Assembly (NCBI GenBank): GCA_944320385.1
Contig: CALUHH010000011.1
Span: 1 to 64,000, forward strand
Reading direction: 5' to 3'
Origin: an uncultured Atopobiaceae bacterium
GTDB lineage: Bacteria; Actinomycetota; Coriobacteriia; Coriobacteriales; Atopobiaceae
Length of the DNA stretch: 64,000 bases
This document shows, in pieces, positions 57,520 to 64,000 of the stretch. Each line of letters starts with the position of its first letter. Position 1 is the first letter of the stretch. The notes below the pieces were generated by a model. That model had not been told where the DNA came from. It saw nothing but the letters and a program-made list of their open reading frames with translations, and made no database searches. The translations under genes and the position numbers were made by a program.

Positions 57520-58764
57520 ATGGACCTGCATCCCCGACGCATAAATCGTCCCCGCTACCAGCGTATCCTCGACTCGCTCCGCGAAACAGAACCGGTCAAG
57601 GTGCTCCAGGGAGTCCGCCGCTGCGGAAAATCAACGATACTCGCCGCCTTTCGGGATCGACTCCTTGCGGACGACGTTGCACCTCAGAACATCTTTTATC
57701 GCCGCTTTGACGAGTTCGGGCTCCCCCTTGAGCAGTCGGCGGAAAACCTCATGTCAGACCTCCAGACGGCCTTCAAGGCGGCAAATCCAACCGTAACGAT
57801 GTACGTCTTCCTTGATGAGATCCAGGAGGTCGAGGGCTGGGAGCGCGTGGTCAGGCGTCTGCATGCCCGTCCCGGCACCGACGTTTACATCACAGGCTCC
57901 AATGCGCACATCCTCTCATCAGATCTGGCGACGCTGCTCTCCGGTCGTCAGGCAAGCGTGATGGTCCACCCCCTCTCGTTTGAGGAATACCTTGCGTTTT
58001 GCAAGGCCTTCGACATGGATGGCTCCGAGGAAGCGGCCTTCGCTGACTACCTGCGCTTCGGTGGCATGCCCAGCCTATTCACGCTGCGAGACCGTTCGAT
58101 TGAGAGCATCTCCCGCGAGCTCTCCTCGATCATGGACACCGTCGTCCTGAACGACGTTGCGCGCCGACTCAAGCTGCGCGACGTCGCCCTGCTCCAGCGC
58201 CTCATCACCTATCTATTTGCCACGGCGGGCAACCTCTTCTCCACCAACAAGGTCGTCGGTGCCCTGGCGAGCGCGCGGAGAAAAACGAGCTCCGAAACCA
58301 TCGATAACTACATCGATGCGCTTGAAAAAGCTTACGTCATCTCGGAGACGTCGCAGACGGGGTTGCAGGGCAAGCAGCTCCTTGCGCCGCAACGCAAGAT
58401 CTACCCTGTCGACCAGGGACTTCGGAACCTCGTGACGCACTTCTCGGCCGAAGACACGGGCTTCCAGCTGGAAAACGTCGTACACAACGAGCTGACAAGA
58501 AGGGGATACACCGTCGAGGTGGGGACGCTGAGGGTGGGCGAGGTTGACTTCGTGGCGAGAAGAAATGACGAGGTCGTCTACGTCCAGGTCTGCGCGACCA
58601 TGCTCGACCCGGCAATACGCGAGCGCGAACTCAAGCCCCTGCGTGCCATCACCGACGCGTTTCCTCGGCGCGTGATAACCCTCGACCGGTTTGGTCTCGG
58701 CACGACGGAGGATGGCATCCAGGTCGTTAACGCGATTGATTGGCTGCTAAGAAGTAGTGAGTGA
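57520..58764 (+). CDS. AAA ATPase with DUF4143 domain
   Basis: A 414-residue ATPase. Walker A VRRCGKST near 33 and Walker B YVFLDEIQEVEGWERVV near 94 define the AAA_14 domain; ITGSNAHILSSDLATLLSGR near 125 contains a sensor region. The C-terminal DUF4143 part (RKIYPVDQGLRNLV, ENVVHNELTRRGYTVEVG, GEVDFVARRND) is PD-(D/E)XK-like. GAGGAGG precedes the ATG. Such genes are common in anaerobes, often many per genome; the role is unknown. Convergent with the XRE gene 4 bp away. Confidence 0.9.
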   Translation: MDLHPRRINRPRYQRILDSLRETEPVKVLQGVRRCGKSTILAAFRDRLLADDVAPQNIFYRRFDEFGLPLEQSAENLMSDLQTAFKAANPTVTMYVFLDEIQEVEGWERVVRRLHARPGTDVYITGSNAHILSSDLATLLSGRQASVMVHPLSFEEYLAFCKAFDMDGSEEAAFADYLRFGGMPSLFTLRDRSIESISRELSSIMDTVVLNDVARRLKLRDVALLQRLITYLFATAGNLFSTNKVVGALASARRKTSSETIDNYIDALEKAYVISETSQTGLQGKQLLAPQRKIYPVDQGLRNLVTHFSAEDTGFQLENVVHNELTRRGYTVEVGTLRVGEVDFVARRNDEVVYVQVCATMLDPAIRERELKPLRAITDAFPRRVITLDRFGLGTTEDGIQVVNAIDWLLRSSE

Positions 58765-58768
58765 GAAC

Positions 58769-59605
58769 TCATACACCGCTTGCATTGCGGCGCTTCCGCC
58801 CGATCGCCCAGAACGCGAGGAGCGAGATGGCGCCGCCCGCGACGGCAATCCAGTCGCGCGGTGAGCCAAGGCCGCCCGTCGCGGCGCCGAGGGCGACGGC
58901 GCCCGCGACCCAGAGCGCCGGCAGGACGGCGGCCGCCCACGTCGGGCGGGCGAGGCGCCCCAAGGCGAAGGAACCTGCGAGCGTGGCAGCGACGGCGAGC
59001 ACGACCGCCAGCTTGCGGAACGTCGCGGGGTCGAGGAGGACATCTGCCGCCACGAGCACGCCAATGCCCACGGCGAGGCCCACAAAGACCTGCAGGACGA
59101 CCCGCATCCCCAGGGCGGCGCCGCTCGCGCGGGCGGCCTCCACGGGCTCGCCCGTGGCCGCGCCGAGAAGCTCGGCCGCGCTCCTCGCGCCCTCGTCGCC
59201 CCGCCCGCGCCGCGACGCCAGCACAGCCACCGAGAACGCCAGCACCAGCACCGCGAGCAGAAGGCGCAGCACCGGCTCCAAGTAGTCGCGCCCCGCGACC
59301 GCCGTCACGGCGAGCGCCGTGATCACGACCACCTCGACCGCGGCCAGCGCCACCGCGAAAGTCCTCGTCCTCCGCTCGTTCTTCTCGACCATCTCGCGCA
59401 TCTCGTCCACGTCCCCCCTCACCAGCTCGTCGATCGTGGTGCCGAAGATGTTGGCGAGGAGCAGCATGCTCTGGACGTCGGGCAGGGTCTTCGACGTCTC
59501 CCAGTGGCTCACCGTGACACGGCTCACGTAGAGCCTCTGCGCGAGCTCCTCCTGGGAGAGGCCCAGACGCTGCCGCCGCTCCTTGATCTGGTTGCCGATA
59601 TCCAT
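58769..59605 (-). CDS. XRE-family regulator with membrane domain
   Basis: A 278-residue protein. Residues 1-65 are a Cro/CI helix-turn-helix (LSQEELAQRLYVSRVTVSHW; LPDVQSMLLLANIFGTTIDE), then about seven hydrophobic helices through the C-terminus. GGACGGG precedes the ATG at 59605. A decayed partial copy lies at 55935-56216. Function unknown; analogous membrane XRE proteins may signal from the envelope. Confidence 0.85.
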   Translation of the reverse strand: MDIGNQIKERRQRLGLSQEELAQRLYVSRVTVSHWETSKTLPDVQSMLLLANIFGTTIDELVRGDVDEMREMVEKNERRTRTFAVALAAVEVVVITALAVTAVAGRDYLEPVLRLLLAVLVLAFSVAVLASRRGRGDEGARSAAELLGAATGEPVEAARASGAALGMRVVLQVFVGLAVGIGVLVAADVLLDPATFRKLAVVLAVAATLAGSFALGRLARPTWAAAVLPALWVAGAVALGAATGGLGSPRDWIAVAGGAISLLAFWAIGRKRRNASGV

Positions 59606-59814
59606 GCGCCCGTCCGTTCCTCGCAGCCTCCCCTGCGACCCCAACGTAGCCGAGGGACGTCCATGGCGCAGTATAAAGTGCTTTACATGCCATCTGACCT
59701 GCGGAGCGGGCCCTCCCAACGAGATTGCGCCGCAAACGGCAGGACGGGTCGACGACGGGGGGCGGGGGCCGCCGGGGCCGCAGCGGCGACCCCTTGTGAC
59801 GGCCCCCGCCGGCG

Positions 59815-61482
59815 TCACTCGCCCCAGCCGGGGCCCGGAAGCCCGCGACGGGCGACCGCACGGAGGAACGCGAGCCCGCCGAGCGCGCAGGCGGCCGGGG
59901 CGGCGAGGTTAACCACGGCGGACGCCGCGGGCCCGAGGGCGCCGGCGGCCGTCACCGAGAGGAGGGCGAGGCCAAACGACGCCAGGACCCCGCCGATCGA
60001 CCCCACCATGACCGGCAGGCCGCGCTTGACGACCTCGGAGGGGGACGTCCAGGAGAGGTTGGGCCGCGAGGCGTCGATCGCGAGCGCAACCGAGGCGAAG
60101 CCCGTGAGCATGCCGACGGCCGCCACGACGCACTGGAGCACCACGAGCGGCGCGGTGCCGCCCGCCAGCAATGCGACGGCCGAGGCCGCCGCCGCGACCC
60201 CGCCCAGCGTAACGTTGGCGAGGAGCTTGGAGCCGAGCACGGTCCCGGCGCCCACCGGTGCCGTGAGCATGAGCCAGCTCGCGCGCGCCTCGAGCGAGAC
60301 CGAGGGCCCCGCCGTGAGCGACATCGCGCCGCAGAACCCGAAGACCCACGGCAGCGCCGCGTCGATTTGGGCGCGCATCGCCGCAACGGCCTGGGCGTCG
60401 AGCCGCGCGCCGTCGACGACCCCGGAAGCGAGGAGCGCATCCACGCCGAAGAGGGCGATCGCGACCGCCGCCGCGACCATGAGAAGCAGGCCCGCGCAAT
60501 CGTTCAGCGCGTAGAAGGGCATGGAGCCGATGCGGCGAAGCTCCTTGACCGTGAGGGCGCGAAGCGGGCTCATGGCGCCGCGGGAGGTTGCGGCGGGGCG
60601 CGCACGACGGCGGGGTCCGGCGGTCGCCACGGCGTTCACCGATGGATAGCGCGCCGCGAGGGCCAGCGTCACGACCACGGGGAGCGCGAGCGAAAGCGCC
60701 GCAAAGGCGAGAAGACCCGCGAGGGACCCCTCCCGGACCGCAGCGGCCTCCCAAGCCGCCGGCGGGTAGGCGGATGCCACGGCCGATGAGAGCGCTCCCG
60801 CCACGTCGCCCATCGCCGCGAGGGCCGCCGCGTCGTCGACCCCCGACGAGGCTCGGCCGAGGGCGAGCGACCCGGCGACGACGGCCACGACGAGCAGCGC
60901 CGAGAGGGCGAGCTGGACCGCGCCCGCGTGCCGGAACCTCACGGCGACCGACGTGAGGACGAGCGAGACGAGCGTGGCCACGGCCGCCGGCGCGAGCGGA
61001 GCCAGCACGGAGACGGCCGCGGCGGTGGAGACCGCGGCGGGCGAGGCGGGCGCAGAGGTGAAGTACGCCGCGTACAGCGGCGCCGACAGCAGCGCCGAGA
61101 GCGCGACGCCGAAGCCGTAGAGCGGGGCCGTCCGCGCGAGCACCACCGTTCGCACGGGAACGGGCAGCGCCGCCACGAGGTCGTAGTCGCGGCAGCCGAA
61201 GACCGTGCCCGGCGCCTTGACGAACACGAGCGCCACCGCGGCGAGCGAGCCCGCGAGCGCGGCGAGCGCGGGAATGGCGCCCGCGGCGCCGGCGGCGACC
61301 ATGCTCGACCCGAGCGCCCACAGGTAGCCGACGGCTACGGCGGCGAGGAGGACGACGAGCGCCGCGGCGCCCAGCAACCGCGCGCGGCCCCTCCCGCGCC
61401 GCACGCCGAGCCCATAGAGGAGCGAGCGCGCCTGGAGGGAGAGCAGCGGGACGAGGGCACGCCCGCGAGAGTGAGAAGTCAT
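59815..61482 (-). CDS. ABC transporter permease, large two-bundle type
   Basis: A 555-residue membrane protein with about twelve hydrophobic helices in two halves, joined by a basic loop (GPRRRARPAATSRGA near 305), with FGCRDYDLVAALPVPVRTVV near 90, a motif of ABC-2-like exporter subunits in Firmicutes. The ATG at 61482 overlaps the ATPase gene end by a few bases; a GTG at 61491 is an alternative. Partner of the upstream ATPase. Substrate unknown. Confidence 0.82.
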   Translation of the reverse strand: MTSHSRGRALVPLLSLQARSLLYGLGVRRGRGRARLLGAAALVVLLAAVAVGYLWALGSSMVAAGAAGAIPALAALAGSLAAVALVFVKAPGTVFGCRDYDLVAALPVPVRTVVLARTAPLYGFGVALSALLSAPLYAAYFTSAPASPAAVSTAAAVSVLAPLAPAAVATLVSLVLTSVAVRFRHAGAVQLALSALLVVAVVAGSLALGRASSGVDDAAALAAMGDVAGALSSAVASAYPPAAWEAAAVREGSLAGLLAFAALSLALPVVVTLALAARYPSVNAVATAGPRRRARPAATSRGAMSPLRALTVKELRRIGSMPFYALNDCAGLLLMVAAAVAIALFGVDALLASGVVDGARLDAQAVAAMRAQIDAALPWVFGFCGAMSLTAGPSVSLEARASWLMLTAPVGAGTVLGSKLLANVTLGGVAAAASAVALLAGGTAPLVVLQCVVAAVGMLTGFASVALAIDASRPNLSWTSPSEVVKRGLPVMVGSIGGVLASFGLALLSVTAAGALGPAASAVVNLAAPAACALGGLAFLRAVARRGLPGPGWGE

Positions 61483-61487
61483 CGCAA

Positions 61488-62240
61488 TCACCTTGTCCTT
61501 CTCGCCACGACGAAGTCGTCCTTCTCGTCCACGAGCTCGAGGAACACGTCCTCGAGCGAGGCCGAGCCGCGCACCTCGTCGGTGGGGCCGGAGGCCACGA
61601 GCTCGCCGCGGCGGATCACCGCCACGGTGTCGCAGAGCCGCTCCACGACCTCGAGCACGTGGGACGAGAAGAACACCGCGCCGCCGGCGTCGGCGCGCTC
61701 GCGCAGGATGGCCTTGAGCTCGTGGGAGGCCGAGGGGTCGAGGCCCACGAAGGGCTCGTCCAGCACCAAAAGCGCCGGGTCGTGCAGGAGCGCGCCTGTG
61801 AGCACGAGCTTCTGGCGCATGCCGTGGGAGTAGGCGGAGACCGGCTCGCCGAGGGCGTCCGCGAGCTCCAGGCGCGCCGCGAGCTCGCCCGCGCGCCGCC
61901 GGCGCTCCTCCGCGCCCACGCCGAAGACGTCCGCGATCAGGTCCAGGTACTGCATGCCGGTGAGGAAGTCGTAGACGTCCGGGTTGTCCGGCACGTAGGC
62001 CATGAGGCGCTTGGCCGCCACGGGCTCGCGCCACACGTCGCGGCCGCAGACGCGGACCGTGCCCGACGTGGGCGGCTGCGCGCCCACCACCGAGCGGATG
62101 AGCGTGGTCTTGCCGGCTCCGTTGTGGCCGATGAAGCCGCAGATCTCGCCGGGCGCCACCGCGAGCGAGAGGTCGCGCACGGCGACGTGGGCGCCGTAGC
62201 TCTTGCGAAAGTGACTGACCTCGAGTATGGGACGTGCCAT
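61488..62240 (-). CDS. ABC transporter ATPase, BcrA/YtrB-like
   Basis: A 250-residue ATPase with Walker A GHNGAGKTT near 36, signature YSHGMRQKL near 140 and Walker B LLVLDEPFVGLDP near 160. AAGGAGGAGAG precedes the ATG. It is the first gene of a two-gene exporter operon and is divergent from a YtrA-type GntR regulator, the usual arrangement for envelope-stress exporters of the Ytr group. Confidence 0.92.
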   Translation of the reverse strand: MARPILEVSHFRKSYGAHVAVRDLSLAVAPGEICGFIGHNGAGKTTLIRSVVGAQPPTSGTVRVCGRDVWREPVAAKRLMAYVPDNPDVYDFLTGMQYLDLIADVFGVGAEERRRRAGELAARLELADALGEPVSAYSHGMRQKLVLTGALLHDPALLVLDEPFVGLDPSASHELKAILRERADAGGAVFFSSHVLEVVERLCDTVAVIRRGELVASGPTDEVRGSASLEDVFLELVDEKDDFVVARRTR

Positions 62241-62256
62241 CTCTCCTCCTTCGGTT

Positions 62257-62283
62257 GATGAAAAGGGACTGTCCCTTTTCATC
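62257..62283. repeat. GTCCC-type palindrome, GATGAAAAGG arms
   Basis: GATGAAAAGGGAC, T, GTCCCTTTTCATC: a perfect 27-bp palindrome in the divergent promoter region, right beside the GntR operator. Confidence 0.85.
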
Positions 62284-62284
62284 G

Positions 62285-62309
62285 TCTGCTATAGCTGCTC
62301 TATAACAGA
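62285..62309. promoter_or_regulatory. GntR (YtrA-type) operator
   Basis: An imperfect dyad TCTGCTATAG...CTATAACAGA; a related half, TCTGCTATAG, recurs at about 62339-62348. They fit binding by the divergent GntR regulator to control both transcripts. Confidence 0.6.
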
Positions 62310-62397
62310 TGGCGGGTACTATACCCCTTTGGCGCGCACTCTGCTATAGTTCAGATAGAACACAATTCCTTCACGAGAGAGGAGGGCGCCCACGGTC

Positions 62398-62769
62398 ATC
62401 ACGGTCGACAAGCTCTCGGAGACGCCGCTCTACCTGCAGCTGCGCGACGCCGTCATCGCGGGCATCGCCTCGGGCGAGCTGCGGCCCGGCGACGCCCTGC
62501 CCTCCGTGCGCTCGCTCGCCGAGGACCTGGGCATCAACCTGCACACCGTCAACAAGGCCTACGCGACGCTGCGTGACGAGGGCTACGTCATCATGCTCGG
62601 CCGGCGCGGCGCCTACGTGGCGGACGCCCCCGCCAACCCGGCCGCCGGCATGGACGAGTCCGCGCTCGAAGCGGCCCTTACCAAGCTCGCCACCGAGTTC
62701 AAGGCGTCCGGCGGCACCCGGCACGCATTTCTCGCGGCCGCCAAACGCGCCGCACAGGACCTGGACTAG
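62398..62769 (+). CDS. GntR-family regulator, YtrA subfamily
   Basis: A short regulator of about 123 residues: winged helix ETPLYLQLRDAVIAGIASGE and RSLAEDLGINLHTVNKAYAT, with a small C-terminal part as in the YtrA subfamily (no large effector domain). The frame upstream has no ATG, GTG or TTG before a stop at 62356; a GGAGGG site (62381-62386) points to initiation near GTC 62395 or ATC 62398. A GTG at 62506 would delete half the DNA-binding domain. The chosen start is therefore non-canonical. Confidence 0.8.
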   Translation: MTVDKLSETPLYLQLRDAVIAGIASGELRPGDALPSVRSLAEDLGINLHTVNKAYATLRDEGYVIMLGRRGAYVADAPANPAAGMDESALEAALTKLATEFKASGGTRHAFLAAAKRAAQDLD

Positions 62770-62778
62770 GGAGCGAAC

Positions 62779-63891
62779 ATGTCCCCTGACCTCATATCGC
62801 TCGTCACCAGCGCGTCAATGGCGCTCATCACCCTTCTCTCCGGCTGCCTCATCGCCGCGACGCCCTGGCTCACCCGCGGGCGCGAGGCCTTCGCGGTGAG
62901 TGTGCCCGAAACCGCGCAGGCGGACCCCCGCATCCGCCGCATGCGCCGTGCCTACCTCGCCTGCACCCTCGCGGTCTCGGCCGCGTCCGCCGTCGCCGCC
63001 CTGGCGCTCTGGTCCGCGAACCCGCTCGCAATGGCGGCGATCGTGTGCGCGCCGGTTGCGGCGGGCTTTCTGCTCATGCTGGTCTTTCGCGCCCGCGTGA
63101 TGGCGATCAAGCGCTCGGAGGGATGGGGAACGCGCAGCGCGCGGCTCTCCACCGTCGCCGGCGCCGCCGAGGCGAACGCGCCCCGTCCGCTCCCCCTCGC
63201 CTGGAACCTCCTGTATCTGCCCGTGGTCCTGGCGACGCTCGCCCTCTCGCTCGCCCTCTACCCCGCGATGCCCGACCCCGTGCCCGTGCACTTCGACGCC
63301 GCGGGTGTGGCCGACAGCTACATGGCCAAGGGCTGGCAGGTCATTGCCATGCCGATTGCCGTCCAAGCGTTCATGGCGCTCTGCCTCACCGCGTCGCACT
63401 GGCAGATCCTCAGGAGCCGCAGGCCATCCTCGCCCGAGCACCCCGTCGCCTCCGCCATCGCCTACGGCATGTTCGCCCGGGCCCAGAGCGCGACGCTCCT
63501 CGTCACGGGTATCGTGATAACCGTGACGATCGCGATCATGCCGCTCGCCTTCGCCGGCGTCGTCACCTCGGACCAATCCCTTGTGGCGCTCATCGTCATC
63601 ATCATCGCCGCGATACTCCCCAACCTCGCCGTCTCGCTCGTCTACGGTCAGGCGGGCTCGCGGCTCCTAAGGCGCATGACGGCATCGAGCGAGCTCGGCT
63701 TTGATGATGATGAGAGCTGGCGCCTCGGCCTCTTCTACGTGAACCGCGAGGACCCCTCCGTCGTGGTGCCCCGGCGCTTCGGCGTGGGCTGGGCGATGAA
63801 CTGGGGCAACCCCAAGTCGTGGGGCCTCGTCGCCCTCTTCGTGGCGGCGATTGCCGTGTTTGCCGTGCTCGTCGAGGTCTTGTTCAGGTAG
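62779..63891 (+). CDS. DUF1648-domain membrane protein
   Basis: A 370-residue membrane protein with about six helices, a DUF1648 segment (LYPAMPDPVPVHFDAAGVAD near 165) and a DUF5808-like C-terminus (SWRLGLFYVNREDPSVVVPR near 312). GGAG precedes the ATG, 9 bp after the GntR stop, so it is co-transcribed with the regulator. Such proteins often sit beside GntR regulators; in Bacillus relatives (SdpI-like) they act in immunity to a killing factor. Role here is inference. Confidence 0.85.
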   Translation: MSPDLISLVTSASMALITLLSGCLIAATPWLTRGREAFAVSVPETAQADPRIRRMRRAYLACTLAVSAASAVAALALWSANPLAMAAIVCAPVAAGFLLMLVFRARVMAIKRSEGWGTRSARLSTVAGAAEANAPRPLPLAWNLLYLPVVLATLALSLALYPAMPDPVPVHFDAAGVADSYMAKGWQVIAMPIAVQAFMALCLTASHWQILRSRRPSSPEHPVASAIAYGMFARAQSATLLVTGIVITVTIAIMPLAFAGVVTSDQSLVALIVIIIAAILPNLAVSLVYGQAGSRLLRRMTASSELGFDDDESWRLGLFYVNREDPSVVVPRRFGVGWAMNWGNPKSWGLVALFVAAIAVFAVLVEVLFR

Positions 63892-64000
63892 GGCGGGCAG
63901 CGAGCGCGCCCTGAGCGCGAGCCAGAACAGCAGGGGGCCGCGACGAGCGCAATGAAGCCCAGGACCGAGCCTGTGCCATAAAGCATCGTCGACAGGGGGC
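63892..64000 (-). other. Window edge; possible 3' end of a membrane protein gene
   Basis: The minus strand reads LYGTGSVLGFIALVA in one frame and GPLLFWLALRARSLPALPE in the next. This looks like a hydrophobic protein end with a frameshift, but the window stops too soon to judge. Confidence 0.25.

Overview
The window is high-GC (roughly two thirds G+C by eye) with densely packed genes, many ATGA or GTGA overlaps and strong AGGAGG-type ribosome sites. Gene content (two-component systems, DUF2252, DUF3793 with flavodoxin, CHAD, the radical SAM type, several toxin-antitoxin pairs, a DtxR-type iron box) fits an actinobacterium of the class Coriobacteriia, probably Olsenella/Atopobiaceae-like. That placement is inference; no rRNA or tRNA gene was recognised.

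Layout. 1-4.2 kb: TetR regulator, a 50-residue small gene, radical SAM enzyme, EamA permease. 4.4-7.7 kb: binding protein, permease and ATPase of an iron/B12-type importer. 7.8-13.6 kb: CHAD protein, secreted lipase-like protein, CmpB-like membrane protein, LysR regulator, membrane protein. 13.8-20.2 kb: SDR and Gfo/Idh/MocA oxidoreductases, a serine recombinase amid repeats and gene debris, metallo-hydrolase, YbaK-like deacylase, Tag glycosylase. 20.6-27.1 kb: MFS pump and an ABC-2 transporter with a DesK-type two-component pair (LnrJK/LnrLMN arrangement). 27.2-36.0 kb: DUF2252 protein, DUF1016 nuclease, two toxin-antitoxin loci (one with an attached ATPase), gene relics, regulators. 36.1-42.7 kb: AraC regulator, two ABC half-transporters, DUF3793 protein and flavodoxin, with two DtxR-like iron boxes: a probable iron-starvation regulon. 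42.7-54.6 kb: HipBA, a lantibiotic-immunity-like cassette (ABC transporter, YxeA-like protein, two-component system) between 156-bp direct repeats, methyltransferase/TetR pair, small regulators, AbiE pair. 54.6-64 kb: acetyltransferase-nucleotidyltransferase fusion, methyltransferase, DUF4143 ATPase, XRE membrane regulator, and an ABC exporter divergent from a YtrA-type GntR regulator.

Two window-wide patterns stand out. First, the 7-mer CGAGAAG/CTTCTCG occurs about 100 times by hand count, far more than base composition predicts, and thins out over the lantibiotic cassette and its flanks. Second, intergenic space is full of palindromes: a family with a GGGAC-N-GTCCC core whose arms differ but always pair (often forming the last codons or stop of a gene), and several larger, unrelated inverted-repeat elements of about 70 to 400 bp.
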